A stretch of 64,000 bases of DNA from Asaia bogorensis (GTDB lineage: Bacteria > Pseudomonadota > Alphaproteobacteria > Acetobacterales > Acetobacteraceae), in the NCBI GenBank assembly GCA_945869965.1, contig CAMBRC010000001.1:62001-126000 (forward strand), in the 5' to 3' direction. The notes below the pieces were generated by a model that searched no databases, was not told the DNA's origin, and worked only from the letters and a program-made list of their open reading frames with translations. Made by a program: the position numbers and the translations under genes. This document shows, piece by piece, positions 34,841 to 43,073 of the stretch. Each line of letters begins with the position of its first letter. Positions within the stretch are counted from its first letter, which is position 1.

Positions 34841-34974
34841 GCAAGCAAGCCTCCGGCGGCAAAGGGCCGGGGGCCCTTTGATCCCCTTTAATTGGCTCGC
34901 TGGTGGGGCGGAGTACGGATGCCAAGTCATGGGGTCAAGGGGCCGCCGGCCCCTTGCCGCCAGAGGCTTGCTTA
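34841..34974. repeat. GC-rich long inverted repeat, copy 2
   Basis: The left arm (34841-34888) carries GCCTCCGGCGGCAAAGGG and CCGGGGGCCC, as in copy 1 at 7348. The right arm (34931-34974) is the reverse complement with several changes (GGGGCCGCCGGCCCC). About 40 unrelated bases lie between. The end of the right arm supplies the stop codon of the DUF1244 gene. Confidence 0.85.
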
Positions 34975-35283
34975 GTGGCCAGGATTGGACTTGGCGAATT
35001 GTGCTGCCTGTTCCGGGCTGGCTGGGGTCTGGTTCTGGGCCTGCCAGTCCTTGTAGGGCATGCCATAGACGATTTCCCGCGCGTCGGGGTCGGCGATGGT
35101 GATGCCTTGTTCGGCCGCGGCTTCACGGTACCAGCGGCTGAGGCAATTGCGGCAGAAGCCGGCGAGATTCATCATGTCGATGTTCTGAACGTCGCGACGC
35201 TCGCGCAGGTGTGCCACCAGGCGGCGGAAGGCGGCGGCTTCCAGTTCGAGGCGGGTCTGGGCGTCGGTGTCGGGGGTTGGCAT
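34972..35283 (-). CDS. DUF1244 domain-containing protein
   Basis: This 103-residue alphaproteobacterial small protein has RRLVAHLRERRDVQNIDMMNLAGFCRNCL with CRNC as possible metal ligands, then REIVYGMPYKDWQ. A strong ribosome site (AAGGAGGACC) fixes the start at 35283. The function of DUF1244 is not established. The gene is divergent from the glycerate kinase gene, and its stop lies inside a repeat arm. Confidence 0.92.
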   Translation of the reverse strand: MPTPDTDAQTRLELEAAAFRRLVAHLRERRDVQNIDMMNLAGFCRNCLSRWYREAAAEQGITIADPDAREIVYGMPYKDWQAQNQTPASPEQAAQFAKSNPGH

Positions 35284-35372
35284 GGTTGGTCCTCCTTGTC
35301 CCCATGCAACATGGCGCTTGTGGGCCGGCTTCGCCATACTGATGTCGCGCACAGGGGAGGCGAAGGACGGGC

Positions 35373-36650
35373 ATGACTGCGTGGACCGACACGATGGCGC
35401 GCGAGGCGTTGGGCAAGGTCTTTCGTGCGGCGATCGATGCCGCTGATCCGCGGGTGATGCTGGCCGATTTCCTGCCGGAGAAGCCGCGCGGCCGTTGCGT
35501 GGTGGTGGGGGCGGGGAAGTCGGCGGCGGTGATGGCCGCCGCACTGGAGGCGGCATGGCCGGAGGTGGCGCTGTCGGGTGTGGTGGTGACGCGGTACGGG
35601 CATGCGGTGCCGACGCGGGCGATCGAGGTGATCGAGGCGAGCCATCCGGTACCGGATGCCAATAGCGAGGCGGGCGCGCGCCGGGTCCTGGCGGCAGTGC
35701 AGGGGTTGGGGCCAGACGATCTGGTGATTGCGCTGATGTCGGGCGGCGGATCGGCGCTGATGGCGTTGCCGGCGGCGGGGCTGACGCTGGCGGACAAGCA
35801 GGCGGTCAACCGGGCATTGCTGGCCAGCGGCGCGACCATTTCGCAGATGAATGCGGTGCGCAAGCATCTGTCGGCGATCAAGGGCGGGCGGTTGGCGGCG
35901 GCGGCGGCGCCGGCGCGGCTGGTGACGCTGGCGATTTCCGATGTGCCGGGCGACGATCCCGCGGTGATCGCCTCGGGGCCGACTGTGCCGGATCCGACGA
36001 CATTCGCTGATGCGCGGGCGCTTGTTGCCCGGTTTGGGGTGGAGCTGGCGCCGCATGTGACCGCGCGGCTGGCGCAGGCGGCCGACGAGACGCCGAAGGA
36101 GGGCAGCCTGCCGCATGCCAGTTTCCGGATGATCGCGGCACCGTCGGCGTCGCTGCTGGCGGCGGCGCGGGCGGCGGAGGGGCTGGGGATCACGCCGTTG
36201 ATCCTGGGCGATGCGATCGAAGGCGAGAGCCGCGAGGTCGGCACAGTGATGGCGGGGATTGCGCGCTCGGTGCGGTTGCATGGACTGCCGCTGCGGGCAC
36301 CGGCGCTGTTGCTGTCGGGCGGGGAGACCACGGTCACCATTGGCGGCGGGCGGGCGGGGCGGGGCGGACGCAACACCGAGTTCTTGTTGGGGCTGGCGCT
36401 GGCTTTGGCGGGTACGGCCGGGATTTGGGCGGTTGCGGGCGATACCGATGGGATCGACGGCACCGAGGATGCGGCGGGCGGGTTCGTTGCGCCGGATACG
36501 CTGGCGCGGGCGCGGGCGGCGGGGCTGGATCCGTATGCGGTGCTGGCCGGGCATGACAGCTATGGCCTGTTCGATGCAATCGGCGACCTGATCCGGACTG
36601 GACCGACATTGACCAACGTCAACGATCTGCGCGGCGTGCTGATCGCCTAG
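35373..36650 (+). CDS. ttuD: Glycerate 2-kinase / hydroxypyruvate reductase-type (MOFRL family)
   Basis: The 425-residue MOFRL-family protein has VVVGAGKSAAVMAAALE near residue 42, the central ALMSGGGSALMALPAAGL, SQMNAVRKHLSAIKGGRLA and the MOFRL domain [22 protein letters not shown]. Members phosphorylate glycerate to 2-phosphoglycerate; some were named hydroxypyruvate reductase TtuD. The pyruvate kinase gene follows after 22 bases. That pairing matches the tartrate/glycerate utilisation order known from Agrobacterium and gives a short path glycerate - 2PG - (enolase) - PEP - pyruvate. Confidence 0.92.
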   Translation: MTAWTDTMAREALGKVFRAAIDAADPRVMLADFLPEKPRGRCVVVGAGKSAAVMAAALEAAWPEVALSGVVVTRYGHAVPTRAIEVIEASHPVPDANSEAGARRVLAAVQGLGPDDLVIALMSGGGSALMALPAAGLTLADKQAVNRALLASGATISQMNAVRKHLSAIKGGRLAAAAAPARLVTLAISDVPGDDPAVIASGPTVPDPTTFADARALVARFGVELAPHVTARLAQAADETPKEGSLPHASFRMIAAPSASLLAAARAAEGLGITPLILGDAIEGESREVGTVMAGIARSVRLHGLPLRAPALLLSGGETTVTIGGGRAGRGGRNTEFLLGLALALAGTAGIWAVAGDTDGIDGTEDAAGGFVAPDTLARARAAGLDPYAVLAGHDSYGLFDAIGDLIRTGPTLTNVNDLRGVLIA

Positions 36651-36672
36651 ACCGGACATAAAGGATAGCCAT

Positions 36673-38106
36673 ATGTCGATACGGACCAAGATCCGCCGCC
36701 GGCGTCGCACCAAGATCATCGCGACGCTGGGGCCGGCCAGTTCCTCGCCGGAGGTGCTGGCCAGGCTGTTCCAGGCGGGGGCGGATGTGTTCCGGCTGAA
36801 TTTCAGCCATGGCACGCATGACGACCATGCGGCGCGGATTGCGATGATCCGCGACATGGAGACGCGGTTCGACCGGCCGATCGGGATCCTGGCGGATGTG
36901 CAGGGGCCGAAGCTGCGGGTCGGGCAGTTCGGCGGCGGGCGGGTGCAGTTGCAGACCGGGCAGGCGTTTCGGCTCGACCTTAATCCGACGCCGGGGGATG
37001 TGCGGCGGGTGCAGTTGCCGCATCCGGAGATCATGGCGGCGGCCAGCATCGGCACCACGCTGTTGCTGGACGATGGTAAGCTGCGGCTGCGGGTGACGCG
37101 CGCCCGGGCGGATCACCTGGAAACCGAGGTGACCGTCGGCGGGCCGCTGTCCGACCGCAAGGGCGTCAACGTGCCGGACATTGTGCTGCCCATCCCAGCG
37201 CTGACCGACAAGGACCGGTTGGACCTGGCTTTCGCGCTGGAGCATGGCGTCGATTATATCGGGCTGTCGTTCGTGCAGCGGCCGGAGGATGTGGCGGAGG
37301 CGCGCGATATCGCGGCCGGCCGGGCGTGGATCATGACCAAGGTGGAGAAGCCGCAGGCGCTGGACAACCTCGAGGAGATCACCCGGTTGTCGGATGCGGT
37401 CATGGTGGCGCGTGGCGACCTGGGGGTGGAGTTGCCGCCCGAGGAGGTTCCGCTGGCGCAGAAGCGGATCGTTCGCACGGCCCGGCAGATGGGGCGGCCG
37501 GTGGTGGTGGCCACGCAGATGCTGGAGAGCATGATCACGGCGCCGGCACCGACGCGGGCAGAGGCTTCAGATGTGGCGACGGCGGTGTTCGACGGGGCGG
37601 ACGCGGTGATGCTGTCGGCGGAGACGGCGGCGGGGCAGTATCCGTTCGAGGCGGTGAACATCATGGATCGCATCATCGCGCGGGTGGAGGAGGATTCCGG
37701 CTGGCGGGCGATGATCGAGGCGTCGCGACCGGCGCCGGAACATTCGGCGGCGGACGCGATCTGTGCCGCGGCGCGCCAGGTCGCCCATACGATCGATGCC
37801 GCGGTGATCTGCGCCTTTACCGCCAGCGGCAGCACGGCGTTGCGCGCGGCGCGGGAGCGACCGGAGGCGCCGATCCTGGGGCTGACGACGGCATTGAGCA
37901 CGGCCCGGCGGTTGGCGCTGGTTTGGGGGGTGCATGCGGTGCTCGCGCCCGAAGTGCATTCGATGACCGAGACGGTGGCGAAGGCGACGCGCACCGCGGC
38001 GCAGGAAGGGTTTGCCGCGGCCGGCAATCCGATCATCGTCATTGCCGGCGTGCCGTTCGGGCAGCCTGGTGCGACGAATGCGTTGCGGGTGGCTTACGTC
38101 CGGTAA
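36673..38106 (+). CDS. pyk: Pyruvate kinase
   Basis: The 477-residue pyruvate kinase has the start KIIATLGPASSSPEVLARLFQAGADVFRLNFSHGTH. The active-site stretch IMTKVEKPQALDNLEEI carries the catalytic Lys, and DAVMVARGDLGVELPPEEVPLAQKRI follows. The MLSAETAAGQYPFEAV segment and a C-terminal regulatory-type domain are also present. It makes ATP and pyruvate from PEP. It is the second gene of the ttuD-pyk pair, so this copy may be dedicated to glycerate or tartrate use. Confidence 0.95.
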   Translation: MSIRTKIRRRRRTKIIATLGPASSSPEVLARLFQAGADVFRLNFSHGTHDDHAARIAMIRDMETRFDRPIGILADVQGPKLRVGQFGGGRVQLQTGQAFRLDLNPTPGDVRRVQLPHPEIMAAASIGTTLLLDDGKLRLRVTRARADHLETEVTVGGPLSDRKGVNVPDIVLPIPALTDKDRLDLAFALEHGVDYIGLSFVQRPEDVAEARDIAAGRAWIMTKVEKPQALDNLEEITRLSDAVMVARGDLGVELPPEEVPLAQKRIVRTARQMGRPVVVATQMLESMITAPAPTRAEASDVATAVFDGADAVMLSAETAAGQYPFEAVNIMDRIIARVEEDSGWRAMIEASRPAPEHSAADAICAAARQVAHTIDAAVICAFTASGSTALRAARERPEAPILGLTTALSTARRLALVWGVHAVLAPEVHSMTETVAKATRTAAQEGFAAAGNPIIVIAGVPFGQPGATNALRVAYVR

Positions 38107-38375
38107 GGCGACGTATCGCCGATCAGGAAATATGGCGCCGATCTGCTGGGCGGTGCTCCTTGCGTCAGGGCGCCGGCTTTGCGGGAGGCGTTTTCCTGCG
38201 GGTGGATTGTGGCCGGGAGGGTGCGGCCGGGCAAATCGTAAAAATAGCGTATAGATGATATTTTACTCAGCAATCTAAAATTTAGCACGTTTAAGCGCTT
38301 GAATACGCGAATTTAGGGTTGTAAAAATCTTCTTATGATTGTAACTGTGGATCATACACGCGTATGGAGATGCAA
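38107..38375 (+). promoter_or_regulatory. AT-rich upstream region of ctrA
   Basis: The last ~150 bases before ctrA are the most AT-rich intergenic stretch of the window. They include an AAGCGCTT palindrome (38293-38300) and one TTAA half-site followed seven bases later by AATA, a poor match to the CtrA box TTAA-N7-TTAA. No GANTC methylation site was seen, unlike the Caulobacter ctrA P1 promoter. A promoter is very likely here, but its elements cannot be pinned down. Confidence 0.45.
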
Positions 38376-39143
38376 GTGCGCATTCTTTTGGTAGAAGATG
38401 ATCTGATCGTCGCACGTGCGGTGACCATGATGCTGAAATCGATCAACGCCGTGGTTGACCAAACGGATACCGGCGAGGAAGCGATCGAGCTTGCCCGCCA
38501 CTATGACTATGACATCGTCGTTCTCGACCTGATGTTGCCTGACATGGAGGGTTACGAAGTCGTTCGACGCCTTCGTGCGGCGCGGGTTGAGGTTCCGGTG
38601 TTGATCCTGTCCGGGCTGTCGCGTCCGCAGGCAAAGGTAAAGGGTCTCAGCCTGGGTGCTGACGATTTCATCACCAAGCCGTTCGACAAGGCGGAATTGC
38701 TCGCGCGGATCCAGGCGATTGTCCGGCGCAGCAAAGGCTTCAGCCACCCTTCGATCGGCGTTGGGGCCATCAAGTTGTTGCTCGACAGCCGTGAGGTGAC
38801 GATCGGCGACCACGAGGTTCACCTGACCGGCAAGGAATATTCGATCCTTGAATTGTTGATGCTGCGCAAGGGCATCGTGCTCACCAAGGAAATGTTCCTC
38901 AACCACCTCTATGGCGGCATGGACGAGCCGGAAGCCAAGATCATCGACGTTTTCATCTGCAAACTGCGCAAGAAACTCGCAAGCTTCGGCGCCGGCGATC
39001 TCATTGTGACGGTTTGGGGGCGCGGCTATATGATGCGCGACCCGGCGCAAAAGAACGTTGGTGATCCTGCGGTCGCCGGCGCTTCGGTCGGTGATGCGCT
39101 GTCCGGGCATCTGGACGACGAACGGATGGTGGCGCGGGTCTAA
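38376..39143 (+). CDS. ctrA: Cell-cycle response regulator CtrA
   Basis: This 255-residue OmpR-type regulator has a receiver domain with acidic pocket EDD (residues 7-9) and phospho-acceptor Asp51 in VVLDLMLPD. The DNA-binding domain [34 protein letters not shown] and [14 protein letters not shown] is nearly identical to Caulobacter CtrA. GTG 38376 is chosen: GGAG lies six bases upstream, and it gives MRILLVEDD and places the phospho-Asp at position 51, as in Caulobacter. The C-terminus ends VARV, not the Ala-Ala end used for ClpXP recognition there. CtrA controls motility, division and phage-like genes in this class. Confidence 0.93.
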   Translation: MRILLVEDDLIVARAVTMMLKSINAVVDQTDTGEEAIELARHYDYDIVVLDLMLPDMEGYEVVRRLRAARVEVPVLILSGLSRPQAKVKGLSLGADDFITKPFDKAELLARIQAIVRRSKGFSHPSIGVGAIKLLLDSREVTIGDHEVHLTGKEYSILELLMLRKGIVLTKEMFLNHLYGGMDEPEAKIIDVFICKLRKKLASFGAGDLIVTVWGRGYMMRDPAQKNVGDPAVAGASVGDALSGHLDDERMVARV

Positions 39144-39215
39144 GGCGCGCGCCTGGCGCCGGGGCGTAGGACCCCGTCCTGGGCAAGAGTTCACAGCGTC
39201 CTAGCGCTGAATGTG

Positions 39216-39276
39216 ATGCCAATCGCTTCCAGGATCTATCGATACGCCATCGGTAGATCCTGGAAGCGATTGGCAT
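39216..39276. repeat. 61-base near-perfect hairpin downstream of ctrA
   Basis: The left arm 39216-39243 and right arm 39249-39276 pair over 28 positions with a single T-G pair, around a five-base loop ACGCC. The stem contains ATGCCAATCGCTTCC and its exact complement. There is no T-run after it, so it is not a classical terminator. It is by far the longest perfect stem in the window and unlike the other repeat families. Confidence 0.9.
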
Positions 39277-39360
39277 GAAGCCTATGGAATTCCGGCATTT
39301 TGCCACGAAGGCTGCCCAAAGCGGCTGAAAGCGGCCGCATCTCGCTGACCAAAAATGACC

Positions 39361-39432
39361 AGGTCCAGGGGTTTGGCACGTCGCGCGAAGGCGCGATTCG
39401 AACCAGGCAGGTACAGGGCAGCGCCCTGCCCT
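39361..39432. repeat. Degenerate CCAGGGGC-type repeat, copy 4
   Basis: AGGTCCAGGGGTTTGGCACG resembles the start of the other copies but has lost its symmetry. GCGCGAAGGCGCG and CAGGGCAGCGCCCTG (39414-39428) still form hairpins. The remainder of the 350-base gap between ctrA and the acyl-CoA synthetase holds only the 61-base hairpin at 39216-39276. Confidence 0.65.
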
Positions 39433-39493
39433 CCCTCTTCCTGAATCGTTGACCCTGCGCTCTTGTAAAGGTCATCGAAACCGGGAGATTGCC

Positions 39494-41020
39494 TTGCAAG
39501 ATGAATTCGCGCCCGCCGAGCGGACCCTGCCGAAGATGCTGCAACGGCAGGCGGCGAAGTATGGCACCAGGCCGTTGTTTCGCATCGGCGATACGACGTG
39601 GTCGTATGCCGATATGCCTGTGCTTGCCGCCGCCGCGGCCGGGCGGCTGCGCGATGCCGGGTTGAAGCCGGGCGACCGGCTGGCCGTCATGTGCCCGAAC
39701 CGGGCAGAGTTCCTGGAACTGTACCTGGGCTGTGCGTGGTCCGGCGTGATCATGGTGCCGATCAACACCGCCTCGCGCGGGCCGCAATTGCAGCATGTGC
39801 TGGCGAATTCCGGGGCGCGCATCCTGGCGCTCGAGGCCGAGCTACTGCATGTGCTGGATCGCATCGACCGGTCGGCGCTTGCGCTGGAGACGGTTTGGGC
39901 GGTCGAGGAATTGCCGCCACGGGGTGCGGGCATGCCGCCGCACCCGTCGCGTCCCGGCGATACCGTGGCGATCCTGTACACGTCGGGGACCACCGGGCCG
40001 TCGAAGGGTGTGTGCTGTCCGCACGCGCAGATGTACTGGTGGGGGGTCATCGCCGGACGATTGCTTGAGCTGAGCGCCGATGACGTGCTGTGTACCACCC
40101 TGCCGATGTTCCACACCAATGCGCTGAACACGTTTCACCAGGCGTTGCTGCATGGGGCCGCGATGGTGCTGGAGCCGCGGTTTTCTGCGTCCGGCTTCTG
40201 GCCGGCGATGATCGCGGCTGGCGCCACGGTGACCTATGTGCTCGGGGCGATGGTACCAATCCTGATGGCACAGCCGCCAAGCGAAGCGGAGCGTGGCCAT
40301 CGGCTGCGGGTGTCGCTGGCGCCGGGGGTGCCCGGGCACCTGCAGGCGCCGTTCATTGCGCGCACCGGGTTGCGGATGATCGATGGCTACGGTTCCACCG
40401 AGACTAACTTCACGCTGGGCACGACCGTCGATCACCAGCGGCCGGGATTGATGGGGCCGGTGGTCGACGGGTTCGAAGCCCACGTGGTGGACGAGGACGA
40501 CAACCCGGTGGCCGATGGCGCGCCGGGCGAATTGGTGCTGCGCGCGCACGAGCCATTTGCATTCGCGACGGGCTATTGGGGGATGCCGGAGAAGACGGTC
40601 GAGGCATGGCAGAATCTACGCTTTCATACAGGCGACCGGGTGGTGCGCGAGGCCGACGGCTGGTACCGCTTCATGGATCGGATGAAGGATGCGGTGCGCC
40701 GGCGCGGCGAGAATATCTCCGCGTTTGAGGTCGAACAGGTGCTGCTGACCCATCCCGAGATTGCCGGCGCCGCGGTGTTTCCGGTGCGCTCCGAACTGGC
40801 CGAGGACGAGGTGATGGCCGCCATCATCCGCACGCCCGGCAGCATGCTGGGGCCGGCGGCGATTTGCGAATTCTGCGCGCCGCTGCTGGCAAAGTTCGCC
40901 ATTCCGCGGTTCATCGATTTCGTCGACGCACTGCCGTTGACCGAGAATGGCAAGGTTCGAAAATTCATGCTGATCGAGCGCGGCGTGACGGCCGGCACCT
41001 GGGACCGGGCGGCGGGCTGA
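39494..41020 (+). CDS. AMP-forming acyl-CoA synthetase
   Basis: The 508-residue adenylate-forming enzyme has the P-loop-like YTSGTTGPSKGV (about residue 173), IDGYGSTETNF, the TGDRVVREADGWYRFMDRMKDAVRRRGENIS hinge region and the catalytic Lys in LTENGKVRKF. It activates a carboxylic acid to its CoA ester. It resembles the crotonobetaine/carnitine-CoA ligase (CaiC-like) group. TTG 39494 is chosen because GGGAG lies seven bases upstream and the product then starts MQDEFAPAERTLP. It is followed by an aldolase-fold gene and a C45 gene in the same direction. Confidence 0.88.
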   Translation: MQDEFAPAERTLPKMLQRQAAKYGTRPLFRIGDTTWSYADMPVLAAAAAGRLRDAGLKPGDRLAVMCPNRAEFLELYLGCAWSGVIMVPINTASRGPQLQHVLANSGARILALEAELLHVLDRIDRSALALETVWAVEELPPRGAGMPPHPSRPGDTVAILYTSGTTGPSKGVCCPHAQMYWWGVIAGRLLELSADDVLCTTLPMFHTNALNTFHQALLHGAAMVLEPRFSASGFWPAMIAAGATVTYVLGAMVPILMAQPPSEAERGHRLRVSLAPGVPGHLQAPFIARTGLRMIDGYGSTETNFTLGTTVDHQRPGLMGPVVDGFEAHVVDEDDNPVADGAPGELVLRAHEPFAFATGYWGMPEKTVEAWQNLRFHTGDRVVREADGWYRFMDRMKDAVRRRGENISAFEVEQVLLTHPEIAGAAVFPVRSELAEDEVMAAIIRTPGSMLGPAAICEFCAPLLAKFAIPRFIDFVDALPLTENGKVRKFMLIERGVTAGTWDRAAG

Positions 41021-41087
41021 CGCGCCGGGGATACCCACCCGCGAGGGTTTGGCCTAGGGTTTCCTGCAGATCTTGGCGGAGGGGACC

Positions 41088-41834
41088 ATGGGCAAGCCGG
41101 CGGAGATGAGCGATTTGGAATGGGGGATGCGCTGCGACCTCGCGGCGACGTTCCGGCTTTCGGTGCGGTTCGGCTTCAACGAGGGCTTGGGCAATCATTT
41201 CAGCCTGATGATGCCGGACAGCGAGGACCGCTTCCTGGTCAACGGACGCGGGCTGTTGTTCCAGGAGATCACCGCGAGCAACCTGTTGGTGGTCGACTTC
41301 AAGGGCCACGTGATTTCTGGTGGGCGTGAGGTGCGGTCGGTGACCTATCACATCCATGCGCCGGTCCACGCGGCCAACCCGGCGGCGAAATGCGCCATTC
41401 ACCTGCATCCACCCAATCTGACCGCGCTATCGATGATCGAGGGTGGGCGGATGGGCATGGCGCATCACAACAACCTGTTGGTGAATCACCGGGTTGCCTA
41501 TGACGACGCGGCAACCGGGCCGGCGTCAAACCTGGAGGAAGGCTATCGCCTCGCCCGCGCGATCGGCGATGCGACCACGCTGGTGATGGCCAATCACGGG
41601 GTGATGACTGTGGGCCCGACGGTGCATGACGCTTTCCATGAACTCTGTACGGTGGAGAAGACGGTCGGCTACCAGCTGAACGCAGCCGCGAGCGGGCTGC
41701 CGTTGCGGCGCCAGCCCGATCATTTGCGCTGGACCCATCACACGGGCGCCTGGAGCGATGTGCATGATGGTCGGCAGTTCCTAGATGCCTGGCGGCGGAT
41801 CCTGGATCGCGAGGAGCCGGACTATGCGAGCTGA
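41088..41834 (+). CDS. Class II aldolase/adducin family protein
   Basis: The 248-residue protein has the metal-binding pattern of class II aldolases: GNHFSLMM near residue 34, CAIHLHPPNLTAL (first His pair) and MANHGVMTVGPTVHDAFHEL (third His). Members act on sugar phosphates or other hydroxy-carbonyl compounds, but many alphaproteobacterial ones are uncharacterised. GGCGGAGGGG precedes ATG 41088. It is co-directional with the acyl-CoA synthetase and the C45 gene, 26 bases before the latter. Confidence 0.85.
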   Translation: MGKPAEMSDLEWGMRCDLAATFRLSVRFGFNEGLGNHFSLMMPDSEDRFLVNGRGLLFQEITASNLLVVDFKGHVISGGREVRSVTYHIHAPVHAANPAAKCAIHLHPPNLTALSMIEGGRMGMAHHNNLLVNHRVAYDDAATGPASNLEEGYRLARAIGDATTLVMANHGVMTVGPTVHDAFHELCTVEKTVGYQLNAAASGLPLRRQPDHLRWTHHTGAWSDVHDGRQFLDAWRRILDREEPDYAS

Positions 41835-41860
41835 CGCGACGATACCCGGAGGAACCAGGC

Positions 41861-43012
41861 ATGGTTGAGCCCTGTCCGCTGATCGACCTGTCCGGCGCCC
41901 CGCATGAGCGCGGCGTGCAGCACGGCCGTGCCGCCGCGGATCGCATTCGCAAGGGGGTGGCGCACTACACCGCGCAGATCGCGCGCTGCGGATTGGGCGA
42001 GCGCGATATCGTCGGGCTGGTGCGCGACTACCTGCCAATCATCGAGGCCTTCGATCCCCTTTACATCGAGGAGATGCAAGGGATCGCGCGGGGTGCCGAA
42101 GTGCCGTTCGAGCACATCGCCCTGCTCAATGCGCGTACCGAGATCCTGAAGCTGGCCGAGCGGCCCGACCTGCGCGCGCGGCTGGCCGAGAACGCGCCGG
42201 ATGGCTGCACTGGCGTGGTGGTGATGCCGGATGCGACCGCGGAGAAGCGGGTGATCCATGCCCAGAACTGGGACTGGAAGGCGGAATGCGCCGAGACCGC
42301 GGTGGTGCTGCGCATTCGCCGCGAGGATGGGCCGGATATCCTGACCTTCACCGAGGCGGGCGGACTGGCGCGGTCCGGGCTGAATGCGGCGGGGATCGGG
42401 CTGACCGCGAACTACCTGCAATCCGACCGGGACTATCGTCAGGTGGGGGTGCCGCTGGCGCTCATCCGGCGTAAGGTGCTGGAGCAGGAGGCGCCGGCCT
42501 TGGCGATGCGGGCAGTCTATGTCACGCAGAAATCGGCGGCGAACAACATGATGGTCAGCGCGTCGAGCCCTTCGGGCCAGGCCGTGGCGATCGACTTCGA
42601 GTGCGCGCCCGACGAGACGTTCCAGGTGCATCCCGAGCGCGGCCTGCTTGTTCACGCCAATCACTTTGTGAGCCCGGTGGCGCTGGTCAAGCTGCGCGAC
42701 ACCGGGGTGGCGAGCACGCCGTGTTCGCTCTATCGCGACTTGCGCGTGCGCGACCTGTTGCTGCCGCATGTCGGGCAGGTGACGACGGAGCATGTGAAGG
42801 CGGCGCTGTTTGACGATTTCGGTGCGCCGTTCTCGGTGTGCCGCCCGCCGCGGCTGAACGGTGCCGACAACCTTTCGGCCAGCGTGGCAATGATCGTCAT
42901 GGAACCGGGCCGGGGCATCATGGATGTGGCGATGCTGCCCGCGCTCAACCGGCGGTTCAGCCGGTTCAGCCTGGGTAGCGATGCGCCCGCCCAGCAATTG
43001 GCGGCGGAATAG
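41861..43012 (+). CDS. C45 family peptidase / acyl-CoA:6-APA acyltransferase-like Ntn protein
   Basis: The 383-residue protein resembles the C45 family, in which a precursor cuts itself before a Cys that becomes the nucleophile. Here Cys116 in DGCTGVVV fits, followed by AQNWDW (residues 133-138) and a later NHF (AnHFvsP) segment. Fungal relatives exchange penicillin side chains; bacterial roles are mostly unknown amide or acyl transfers. A good ribosome site (CGGAGGAACC) fixes ATG 41861. A terminator follows the stop. Confidence 0.87.
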   Translation: MVEPCPLIDLSGAPHERGVQHGRAAADRIRKGVAHYTAQIARCGLGERDIVGLVRDYLPIIEAFDPLYIEEMQGIARGAEVPFEHIALLNARTEILKLAERPDLRARLAENAPDGCTGVVVMPDATAEKRVIHAQNWDWKAECAETAVVLRIRREDGPDILTFTEAGGLARSGLNAAGIGLTANYLQSDRDYRQVGVPLALIRRKVLEQEAPALAMRAVYVTQKSAANNMMVSASSPSGQAVAIDFECAPDETFQVHPERGLLVHANHFVSPVALVKLRDTGVASTPCSLYRDLRVRDLLLPHVGQVTTEHVKAALFDDFGAPFSVCRPPRLNGADNLSASVAMIVMEPGRGIMDVAMLPALNRRFSRFSLGSDAPAQQLAAE

Positions 43013-43026
43013 CCGAGGCAAACAGC

Positions 43027-43059
43027 GGCCCCGGAGTCACCCCCGGGGCCTGCTTTTTT
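43027..43059 (+). terminator. Rho-independent terminator
   Basis: The hairpin GGCCCCGG/CCGGGGCC, with a loop around AGTCACCC, is followed by TGCTTTTTT. It lies 14 bases after the C45 stop and before the convergent degP end. It is the clearest classical terminator in the window. Confidence 0.9.
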
Positions 43060-43073
43060 GTCTGCCAAGCCAA

